DNA of 5,627 bases from Chryseobacterium gleum (GTDB lineage: Bacteria; Bacteroidota; Bacteroidia; UBA10329), in contig CAMCFW010000166.1 in the NCBI GenBank assembly GCA_945874195.1, positions 1 through 5,627 on the forward strand. The letters run 5' to 3'. The notes below the pieces were generated by a model. That model saw only the letters and a program-made list of their open reading frames with translations, did not search any database and was not told the origin of the DNA. How positions within the stretch are numbered: the first letter of the stretch is position 1; every line of letters begins with the position of its first letter. Position numbers and translations under genes: made by a program. Shown here in pieces: positions 1-5,627 of this stretch.

Positions 1-1838
1 CGTCTGTTCTGGATGTGAAATATAAACGGCCGCGGAAGTTTGCAGCCAGTCTTGCGGGAAGCCTTCTTGGCGGCTCCGTACATATCGAAGGCTCATCGAA
101 AGATTATCGTTTCTCCTATCTGGGAGGATTCCGCTATCGATCTGGGCAATATATCTTGGGCAGCTTGGACACCGATGGTTCATACCGTCCTGCTTTCATG
201 GATGTTCAGGGACTGTTGAATTTTGACATTAACGAAGAATGGAGCGTCAGTTTTTTAGCAAACTATGCCAGCAACCGGTATCAGTTCATTCCAGAAAATC
301 GTGAAACTGACTTCGGAACCATAAGCGAAGCTCTTCGATTCACGGTTTATTTCGATGGGCAGGAGGTCAATAAGTTTGAGACCATGCTCGGAGCCTTGAC
401 CACGGAATATCGACCCGACCCTAAACTAAAACTGAAACTCATCGCTTCCGGTTTTCGATCGAACGAAACTGAAACTTTCGATGTGCAGGGCCAATATTTT
501 CTAGGGCAATTGGACAACAATTTCGGATCTGACAATCTGGGCGAAGTGGCCTTCAACCGAGGCATCGGAACGTTTCTGGATCACGCTCGGAATTACCTTA
601 CGGCAAATGTCTTCTCGCTGAATCACTTAGGAAAATGGTTTGATGGACACCGCATTCTAGATTGGGGGGTTAAGTATCAATACGAATCCATCACCGACCG
701 CCTGAACGAATGGAACATGATCGATTCCTCAGGATTCTCGTTGCCTTTGAATCCGAATGAGCTGCAAGTATTTCAAGTGTTGAAGACCAGAATAGACCTC
801 CGTAGCAATCGTGGAACAGGGTTCATTCAGAACACCTGGATGTTCTCAGACACATCCAAGCATCGTCTATCGGCAGGCATCCGATTCCATTATTGGGATG
901 TGAACAAACAGTTCTTTGCCACACCAAGGGTCAATTACTCATTCGACCCACGATGGCAAAAGACCGATATGATCTTCCGCGTTTCGGGTGGTCTTTATTA
1001 TCAGCCTCCTTTTTACCGCGAATTGCGCGACCTGAACGGAGAATTGAACAAGAATGTGCGTGCCCAGCAATCTTATCATGCCGTTCTGGGCATGGATTAC
1101 AACTTCAAGGCCTGGAGGAGACCGTTCAAGGTTGTGGCCGAGGTTTATTACAAATACCTGAACGATCTTGTGACCTACGAAATTGACAACGTGCGAATCA
1201 GATACTACGCGGATAACAAATCCCGTGGGTATGCTACCGGATTGGACCTGAAGGTGAACGGTGAATTTGTGAGTGGCATTGAGTCGTGGGCCAGCATGTC
1301 GGTGATGACGGTTCAGGAAGACATCATAGATGATTTCTACTACGATTATTACAATTCGGATGGAGAAAAGATCACCTACGGAATGGAGAATTCAACCCCT
1401 ACGGACAGTCTTAGGATCGAACCCGGATTCATTCCAAGACCGACCGATCAACGCGTCAATTTCTCCCTCTATTTCCAAGACTACGTTCCGAAACTCCCTT
1501 CGCTGAAAATGCATTTGAATCTGGTCTTCGGTTCAGGAATGCCTTTTGGTCCACCAGATTATGTCCGCTATCGCGACACACTTCGCATTCCGCCCTACCG
1601 TAGGGTCGATATCGGATTCTCATACATGCTTTTGGGCGAAAAAAAGAAATTCGTTGGCCCGAAAAATCCACTCAAATTCTTCGAATCCATTTGGATAAGT
1701 TTCGAGGTTTTCAATCTTTTGGGCACCAACAACACATTGAGCTACCTGTGGATATCTGACATCACCAATCGACAATATGCCGTTCCAAATTACCTGACCG
1801 CAAGGCGCATCAATGCCAAGATCGTGATGAAGTTTTAG
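1..1838 (+). CDS. TonB-dependent outer-membrane receptor, C-terminal part (5' end outside window)
   Basis: This is the beta-barrel part of a TonB-dependent receptor, which imports a substrate across the outer membrane using TonB/ExbBD energy. The reading frame is open from base 3, and the first codons (SVLDVKYKRP) match the plug-barrel junction of Bacteroidota receptors. The GTG at base 15 is therefore not a real start, and the signal peptide, any carboxypeptidase-like N-terminal domain and the plug lie to the left. About 612 residues are visible, rich in alternating, aromatic-bounded beta strands. Conserved-looking segments include GEVAFNRGIG and NYLTANV (around 540-610), YQPPFYRELRD (999-1031) and IPPYRRVDIGFSYML near the C-terminus. 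The chain ends in phenylalanine (IVMKF), as expected of the BamA-recognised terminal strand. No cysteines are seen. The substrate cannot be told from sequence, and no SusD partner follows, so a SusC-type glycan importer is not supported. The next gene starts 24 bases after the stop on the same strand. Confidence 0.93.
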   Translation, partial: SVLDVKYKRPRKFAASLAGSLLGGSVHIEGSSKDYRFSYLGGFRYRSGQYILGSLDTDGSYRPAFMDVQGLLNFDINEEWSVSFLANYASNRYQFIPENRETDFGTISEALRFTVYFDGQEVNKFETMLGALTTEYRPDPKLKLKLIASGFRSNETETFDVQGQYFLGQLDNNFGSDNLGEVAFNRGIGTFLDHARNYLTANVFSLNHLGKWFDGHRILDWGVKYQYESITDRLNEWNMIDSSGFSLPLNPNELQVFQVLKTRIDLRSNRGTGFIQNTWMFSDTSKHRLSAGIRFHYWDVNKQFFATPRVNYSFDPRWQKTDMIFRVSGGLYYQPPFYRELRDLNGELNKNVRAQQSYHAVLGMDYNFKAWRRPFKVVAEVYYKYLNDLVTYEIDNVRIRYYADNKSRGYATGLDLKVNGEFVSGIESWASMSVMTVQEDIIDDFYYDYYNSDGEKITYGMENSTPTDSLRIEPGFIPRPTDQRVNFSLYFQDYVPKLPSLKMHLNLVFGSGMPFGPPDYVRYRDTLRIPPYRRVDIGFSYMLLGEKKKFVGPKNPLKFFESIWISFEVFNLLGTNNTLSYLWISDITNRQYAVPNYLTARRINAKIVMKF

Positions 1839-1862
1839 CGGGCGCATCCGATTCACCAAAAA

Positions 1863-2111
1863 ATGAGAGTAGTAGGTCGCATACCGCATCCCAGCATCAC
1901 CATCACCATTTTTGAGTATAACGAAAAGTATACGCTCAAACTGGAGGCCGGACCGATGGAGCAATCGTACAAGATCACCATCGATCAGATCGGAAATCTT
2001 GCCAATTTTCAAAAGTTGGCCGACAGCACTTTTCTGACCGAATGCCTCACGCATTTCAATGCCATGTATCTTTCTTGGAAAGCAACCATCGAAAGGCATC
2101 ACGCCAGCTAA
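1863..2111 (+). CDS. Small conserved-looking protein of unknown function, 82 aa
   Basis: I cannot assign this protein to a named family. It has 82 residues, starts at an ATG preceded by an A-run (CACCAAAAAATG) rather than a Shine-Dalgarno sequence, and sits 24 bases after the receptor stop and 11 bases before the OstA-like start. The N-terminal half alternates polar and hydrophobic residues as beta strands would (SITITIFEYNEKYTLKLEAG, then EQSYKITI). The C-terminal half looks helical (FLTECLTHFNAMYLSWKATIER). There is no signal peptide, membrane segment or metal motif, and one cysteine, so a cytoplasmic location is likely. Its position inside a tight same-strand run, its plausible amphipathic pattern and the lack of a better ORF covering the region support it as a real gene. 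A long antisense ORF (1620-2138) overlaps it but has no family-like features. Function is unknown; cotranscription with its neighbours is inferred. Confidence 0.72.
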   Translation: MRVVGRIPHPSITITIFEYNEKYTLKLEAGPMEQSYKITIDQIGNLANFQKLADSTFLTECLTHFNAMYLSWKATIERHHAS

Positions 2112-2116
2112 CTTTG
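2109..2116 (+). promoter_or_regulatory. Possible Bacteroidota -7 promoter element (TAnnTTTG) upstream of the OstA-like gene
   Basis: The octamer TAACTTTG exactly matches the Bacteroidota sigma-70 -7 consensus TAnnTTTG and lies six bases before the chosen ATG at 2123, overlapping the stop codon of the 82-residue gene. Transcription would begin near 2120-2123, giving an almost leaderless message. No TTG-type -33 box stands at the usual 17-23 base distance; the nearest, at 2075, is about 31 bases upstream. The same octamer pattern also occurs by chance inside the receptor gene (371-378), so the match alone is weak evidence. Confidence 0.3.
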
Positions 2117-2122
2117 GCGCCC

Positions 2123-3628
2123 ATGTGCTGCCGTTCAACGCTTCTATCCCTTCTGGTTATTGTGGCCTTTTCATGCTTCGGGCAGGAACAGAACAAAAAA
2201 CGCATTGAACTGCGCAATGCAGAAGTGTTGGAATACGATGAAAGTCTTGGGCACAAGGCAAAGAGGCTAATAGGCAACGTGATCTTTGAACATCAGGGCG
2301 CCATCATGTACTGCGATAGCGCCTATCTCTACGAGAACAACAGTATGGATGCATATTCGAGAGTCAGAATTAACAAGGGTGATAGCATCAAATTATTCTG
2401 CCAAGAACTGAACTACGATGGCAACACAGAATTTGCCAAGGCCAAGCGGAATGTGACCCTTATTGACCGCGAGATGACCCTGACATCTCAGAAACTTGAT
2501 TACGACATGAGCGCCGAACAGGCTTGGTATAACACGGGCGGGAAGATCGTAGACAAGGAGAACACGCTCACCAGCAGGATGGGGCGCTATTACAGCACCA
2601 TGGAGGAAATGTTCTTTAAAGATGATGTGGTGTTGGTGAACAAAGATTACACGATCAACACAGACACCCTGCGCTACAACACCCAGACCGAGGTGGCCTT
2701 CTTTCTCGGGCCAACAAAAATCGTGAATGACAAGAACACGATACTTTGTCAGTTCGGGTGGTTCGACACGGAGTTGAACATCGCCCAATTCAGCAAAAAG
2801 GCAACTGTTTTCAGCGAAAATCAATCCATACAGGGAGACAGTCTTTATTACAACAAGCGCCACGGCTATGGTCTGGCCATTGGAAATGTTGTAGTGGCCG
2901 ATACCACACAGGACATTCTGCTGACCGGAAAAAAAGCGAAGTATTTCGAGCTTGGCGACATGGTGCTGATGACCGACAGTGCCGTGATGATACAGGACAT
3001 GGGCTCAGATTCGCTCTTTTTACATGCCGACACCTTGCTCAGCATCTTGGACACCCTCATCGACCGAAGGATCCTATTCGCCTTCCATCACTCCAAATTC
3101 TTTAAACCTGATATGCGCGGCAAGTGCGATTCGTTGGTGTATTCGTATGCCGATAGCACAATCCGAATGTACCGCGACCCGATCCTATGGTCAGATGAGA
3201 ACCAACTTACTGCAGACAGTATGTGGATACAGAACCGGAACGGGAAGATCGACAGACTCTATATGAAAGAGAATTCCCTCATCATATCGGAAGAGGACAG
3301 CGCCATGTTCAATCAAATAAAAGGACGGGATATGACGGGCTATTTTGTGGAACAGAAACTCACGCGAGTTTACGTGGAAGGCAATGGCGAAACCATCTAT
3401 TTTGCAGGCGAAGATGGTGGCGAACCCGATAATGTGAACAAGGCCAAGGCCAGCAATCTCATCATTAAAATTGAAAACAATAAGGTGAAGGACATCACTT
3501 TCCTCACCCAGCCCGATGCCACACTTTACCCCTTAAGCCTCATCAAACTTGATGAAATGCGTTTGGAAGGCTTCGACTGGCGCATAGAAGAACGGCCAGA
3601 AAAGATGGTGGATATTTTTAAGTGGTAG
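2123..3628 (+). CDS. OstA/LptA-like exported periplasmic protein, 501 aa
   Basis: This is an OstA-like protein, related to the periplasmic LptA and the N-domain of LptD, which carry lipopolysaccharide to the outer membrane through a stacked beta-strand groove. I chose ATG 2123 because it yields a typical signal peptide: short basic start (MCCRS), hydrophobic core (about residues 6-17) and a probable cleavage near residue 20-21 (CFGQ/EQN). The frame is open from 2042, but that upstream start lies inside the 82-residue gene and hides the signal peptide. The mature chain shows many repeated beta units around [DS]xLxY, for example CDSAYLY (64-70), CQELNYD (93-99), TSQKLDYD (121-128), and later NTDTLRYN, QGDSLYYN and CDSLVY. 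This pattern continues nearly to the end. At 501 residues it is much longer than enterobacterial LptA (about 185), yet it lacks the LptD barrel, so a separate LptD is expected elsewhere. Residue C18 in AFSC is a poor lipobox, so a lipoprotein is possible but less likely. The role in LPS transport is inferred from family. Confidence 0.88.
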   Translation: MCCRSTLLSLLVIVAFSCFGQEQNKKRIELRNAEVLEYDESLGHKAKRLIGNVIFEHQGAIMYCDSAYLYENNSMDAYSRVRINKGDSIKLFCQELNYDGNTEFAKAKRNVTLIDREMTLTSQKLDYDMSAEQAWYNTGGKIVDKENTLTSRMGRYYSTMEEMFFKDDVVLVNKDYTINTDTLRYNTQTEVAFFLGPTKIVNDKNTILCQFGWFDTELNIAQFSKKATVFSENQSIQGDSLYYNKRHGYGLAIGNVVVADTTQDILLTGKKAKYFELGDMVLMTDSAVMIQDMGSDSLFLHADTLLSILDTLIDRRILFAFHHSKFFKPDMRGKCDSLVYSYADSTIRMYRDPILWSDENQLTADSMWIQNRNGKIDRLYMKENSLIISEEDSAMFNQIKGRDMTGYFVEQKLTRVYVEGNGETIYFAGEDGGEPDNVNKAKASNLIIKIENNKVKDITFLTQPDATLYPLSLIKLDEMRLEGFDWRIEERPEKMVDIFKW

Positions 3629-3643
3629 AAGTCTAAACCACTT
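3620..3643. other. Short inverted repeat across the convergent gene ends
   Basis: AAGTGGT (3620-3626) and ACCACTT (3637-3643) form a perfect 7-bp stem with a 10-base loop containing both convergent stop codons (TAG ending at 3628 on plus; TAG ending at 3633 on minus). It could serve as a shared 3'-end hairpin. It is not a canonical intrinsic terminator: no T-run follows the stem in either direction of transcription (the T-run at 3615-3619 would be read as A's on the minus transcript). The stem is short and moderate in GC. Confidence 0.25.
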
Positions 3644-4136
3644 TCACCCTACTCCCTGCCCAACTTTCCAAAAGCGGGATCCGCCAACCGGTTTCAAGTT
3701 CAGTCTTACACGTGACCATGTTATTGAAAACGATGGTTGCTTCATTCAGCGCACCATGCTCGAACGCTTTGGAAATGCTGTTGGCATGAACCGTTTCCAA
3801 TTGATCGTCCGAATTCAAATAAGCAAGATTGAGGCGGTCGAACAGGTCGATGTTCAGTTTCTGTGCAATGGAGCGGATCTGTGCCACGGAACTATCTATG
3901 CTGCAACCGCTGGCCGAACCTGCATCCTCATCCACCATCATCACCAAAAACCGATCGTAGAGCACATCAGCAGCGGCTTTTAGTGGTGCACCATGACTTT
4001 TCCAACCAACTGCGAATCCGGTGGCAAGGGTTAGAACTTCTTCCACTTCTGCTTTGCTCAAATTGCGCGATGCCTGATACACCCAAGTGCGTGAATTGGG
4101 CGCGAATCCGCTGAAAGTGGTAAGTTCTGTTCTCAA
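3633..4136 (-). CDS. Conserved Bacteroidota protein often mislabelled 'ABC transporter ATPase', 167 aa
   Basis: The sequence resembles a roughly 160-residue protein of Flavobacteriia that databases often call 'ABC transporter ATPase'; its true function is unknown to me. Features I recognise are SRTWVYQA (15-22), the WKSHGAPLKA segment (45-54), DEDAGSASGCSIDSSV (69-84) and TIVFNNMV (134-141). It has no signal peptide or membrane segment. GFAVGWKS (40-47) superficially looks like a P-loop, but tryptophan replaces the required glycine before the lysine. There is no LSGGQ signature or convincing Walker B, and the chain is far too short for an ABC ATPase. The start is TTG at 4136: an in-frame TGA lies three codons upstream with only GTT and ATA between, and the family N-terminus must be included. 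No Shine-Dalgarno sequence is visible. It follows the CCG-domain gene by 23 bases and is probably cotranscribed with it, which hints at a link to that electron-transfer unit. Confidence 0.82.
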   Translation of the reverse strand: MRTELTTFSGFAPNSRTWVYQASRNLSKAEVEEVLTLATGFAVGWKSHGAPLKAAADVLYDRFLVMMVDEDAGSASGCSIDSSVAQIRSIAQKLNIDLFDRLNLAYLNSDDQLETVHANSISKAFEHGALNEATIVFNNMVTCKTELETGWRIPLLESWAGSRVKVV

Positions 4137-4159
4137 TATAAACTCAATAACTACAGGAA

Positions 4160-4963
4160 TTATAAGTTCTGCGCAGCAGCAACAAGCTCGGTAAGGTCTT
4201 TCACTTCAATATCATTCTCCTTGTTGAAATGCTTCATTCCATCGGTCATCATAACCATGCAGAACGGACAGGCGGTGGCCACGATATCGGCTTTGGTCTC
4301 GATGACGTCTTCGCTTCTTTCCACGTTCACGTCCTTACGTCCTTTTTCAGAATCCTTGAACATCTGAGCACCACCGGCACCACAGCAAAGCCCGAAACTT
4401 CGGCTTCTTTTCATTTCAACCAGATCAGCATCCAGTGCTTCCAACACTTTTCGGGGCGCTTCATAAATGTCGTTTCCTCTTCCCAGATAACACGAATCGT
4501 GATAGGTTATCTTCTTTCCCTTGAATGAAGTGGCGTCCGTCAGTTTCACTTTGCCTGCATCGATCAATTCTTGCAGCAGTGTTGAGTGGTGGATCACTTC
4601 GTAAGTTCCACCCAGTTCAGGATATTCGTTCTTCAACGTGTTGAAGCAATGCGGACACATGGTAACGATCTTCTTCACGTTATACATGTTCAGCACTTCT
4701 ATATTCTGAAGGGCCTGCATCTGAAACACAAACTCGTTTCCTGCTCTACGGGCAGGATCGCCTGTGCAACTTTCTTCCGTTCCAAGAACCGCGTAATTGA
4801 TGCCAACTTTGGTTAGGATCTTTACAAAATCCTGTGTCACTCGTTGATATCGGTCGTCAAAAGCACCCGAACAGCCTACCCAAAAGAGAATCTCAGGTTC
4901 TTTTCCTTCGGCCGCAAATTGGGCCATGGTAGGTACTTTGATCTGTGTTGTTTCTTCAGCCAT
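4160..4963 (-). CDS. CCG-domain (HdrB-like) Fe-S oxidoreductase subunit, 267 aa
   Basis: This protein has two CCG (cysteine-rich) domains, as in HdrB, GlpC and the C-terminal part of FadF-type oxidoreductases. The second repeat is complete: C158, C193-C194 (LCCGAGG) and C232-P-F-C235. The first has C31, a single C66 in ESCTGDPARRAGNEF, and C103-P-H-C106. The SCTGDPARR segment is characteristic, as I know it, of the FadF/EMO branch rather than of methanogen HdrB. Such domains bind Fe-S clusters, in HdrB noncubane [4Fe-4S] clusters, and pass electrons between a soluble donor and a membrane partner. There is no signal peptide or membrane segment, so it should sit on the cytoplasmic side, docked on the neighbouring membrane Fe-S protein. 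Its ATG overlaps the upstream gene's stop by one base (TGATG), which suggests translational coupling and equal stoichiometry. The inferred role is the catalytic half of a split EtfAB:menaquinone oxidoreductase. A lactate or glycolate-type oxidoreductase subunit is an alternative. Confidence 0.9.
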   Translation of the reverse strand: MAEETTQIKVPTMAQFAAEGKEPEILFWVGCSGAFDDRYQRVTQDFVKILTKVGINYAVLGTEESCTGDPARRAGNEFVFQMQALQNIEVLNMYNVKKIVTMCPHCFNTLKNEYPELGGTYEVIHHSTLLQELIDAGKVKLTDATSFKGKKITYHDSCYLGRGNDIYEAPRKVLEALDADLVEMKRSRSFGLCCGAGGAQMFKDSEKGRKDVNVERSEDVIETKADIVATACPFCMVMMTDGMKHFNKENDIEVKDLTELVAAAQNL

Positions 4964-5627
4964 CAGTTTCTTATTACAATATTTTCAGCCCAATTCATTC
5001 TGTCTGCCATTGAGAATTGCCAAGGAGCCCCGTTGTTTTCAATATTTGAAAACATGCCGTTCAGCGAAGCCGGAGCGGCCGATTCTTCCATTACCAGATA
5101 TCGTCTCATATCCATGATGAGCGATACGTGATCAATATTTATCGGACATTCCTGAACACACGCATGGCAGGTGGTGCAGGCCCAAAGTTCTTCTTTGGTG
5201 ATGTAGTCGCCTACCAATGACTTTCCGTCATCGTAAGACGCGTCCTTTGCCAATTGCTGACCTTTGTCCTCCATTCGATGACGGGTATCGACCAATATTT
5301 TGCGAGGTGAAAGCAATTTACCTGTTATGTTGGCCGGACAGACCGATGTGCATCTGCCGCAGTGTGTGCAGGCCAAAGAATCAACATAGTTGTTCCAACC
5401 TACATCTTCCACGTCTTTAATGCCGAATCGGCTTGGTGCAGCCGCAACTTCTCCTTCGGCAGGCGAAGCGAACGCCAGGTCAGGATTCATCATCAATCTG
5501 ACCTCTTTTGTTACAGCCTCCATGTTGTTCATTTTGGTCATTGGGCCCAAGCGGCTGAGGAATACGTTGGGCACAGACATGATGACGTGAAAGTGCTTAC
5601 TGTAAGGCAAGAGGTTCAAGAAAAGAA
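4963..5627 (-). CDS. Membrane-anchored Fe-S oxidoreductase subunit, C-terminal part (5' end outside window)
   Basis: The frame is open to the right edge, so the true start lies beyond base 5627; the TTG at 5619 is not a credible start. The first visible residues (FLNLLPYSKHFHVIMSVPN) look like the end of a last transmembrane helix and its cytoplasmic exit, as in FadF-like proteins with a NarI-type cytochrome b membrane domain. Next comes a soluble ferredoxin-like part with two classical [4Fe-4S] motifs: CTHCGRCTSVCP (5335-5370) and CTTCHACVQECP (5143-5178). Conserved-looking stretches such as SPRKI, DYITKEELWAC, MDMRRYLVMEESAAP and NIENNGAPW match the Bacteroidota '(Fe-S)-binding protein' of about 440 residues. 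It would carry electrons between the CCG-domain partner and menaquinone in the inner membrane. Together with the next gene it equals one FadF/EMO chain (membrane domain, two 4Fe-4S, two CCG). The stop overlaps the next start. No promoter is visible here; it should be outside the window. Confidence 0.9.
   Translation of the reverse strand, partial: LFLNLLPYSKHFHVIMSVPNVFLSRLGPMTKMNNMEAVTKEVRLMMNPDLAFASPAEGEVAAAPSRFGIKDVEDVGWNNYVDSLACTHCGRCTSVCPANITGKLLSPRKILVDTRHRMEDKGQQLAKDASYDDGKSLVGDYITKEELWACTTCHACVQECPINIDHVSLIMDMRRYLVMEESAAPASLNGMFSNIENNGAPWQFSMADRMNWAENIVIRN

Noticed and set aside
15..17. GTG as the start of the receptor gene
   Set aside because: The frame stays open to base 3 and the preceding codons fit the receptor family. 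The encoded segment begins in mid-protein with no signal peptide or plug.
371..378. TAAGTTTG, a second match to the -7 promoter pattern
   Set aside because: It is inside the receptor coding region with no gene start downstream. It shows that the pattern occurs by chance.
1895..1909. CATCACCATCACCAT, which resembles a His-tag coding sequence
   Set aside because: In the gene's frame it reads Ile-Thr-Ile-Thr-Ile as part of a beta strand. There is no vector context.
2042..2122. Upstream ATG for the OstA-like gene, adding 27 residues
   Set aside because: It would overlap the 82-residue gene by 70 bases and bury the signal peptide. The added residues are polar and unlike a leader.
1620..2138. Antisense ORF of 172 codons spanning the receptor end and the 82-residue gene
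   Set aside because: It is opposite two better-supported genes and shows no recognisable domain, signal peptide or family-like composition. It reads as a shadow frame.
2393..2863. Antisense ORF of 156 codons inside the OstA-like gene
   Set aside because: It lies entirely within a gene with clear repeat structure and has no independent support.
3996..4019. GFAVGWKS read as a Walker A motif
   Set aside because: The glycine required before lysine is tryptophan, and no other ATPase motif is present.

Overview
The window looks like chromosomal DNA of a Bacteroidota bacterium, most likely a Flavobacteriales or Cryomorphaceae-like aquatic lineage. The evidence is a Bacteroidota-style TonB-dependent receptor, a long OstA-like periplasmic protein, near absence of Shine-Dalgarno sequences, a TAnnTTTG promoter-like element, and a split membrane Fe-S oxidoreductase followed by a small conserved protein of the type often mislabelled 'ABC transporter ATPase' in Flavobacteriia. 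Base composition is moderate (by eye, a little under 50% GC) and even across the window. I see no mobile element, tRNA, rRNA, CRISPR array or other sign of recent transfer.

Left half, plus strand (1-3628): an outer-membrane and envelope block. It holds the C-terminal part of a TonB-dependent receptor cut by the left edge, an 82-residue protein of unknown function 24 bases later, and an OstA/LptA-like exported protein 11 bases after that. The tight spacing suggests cotranscription. A TAnnTTTG element just before the OstA start may also give that gene its own promoter.

Right half, minus strand (3633-5627, read right to left): an electron-transfer block. First comes a membrane Fe-S protein cut by the right edge, with two [4Fe-4S] motifs visible. 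Then comes a CCG-domain (HdrB-like) protein whose ATG overlaps the preceding stop by one base. Last is a 167-residue conserved protein with a TTG start. Together the first two reproduce the domain order of the single-chain FadF/EMO type of EtfAB:menaquinone oxidoreductase, split into two genes. The inferred role is passing electrons from beta-oxidation (through EtfAB) or another donor to the quinone pool.

The two blocks converge, with only four bases between stop codons and a short inverted repeat spanning both ends. Nearly every base is coding and no gap exceeds 25 bases. I found no clearly new multi-gene system. The points most worth a look are the split EMO-like pair with its uncharacterised third gene, and the small orphan between the receptor and OstA.
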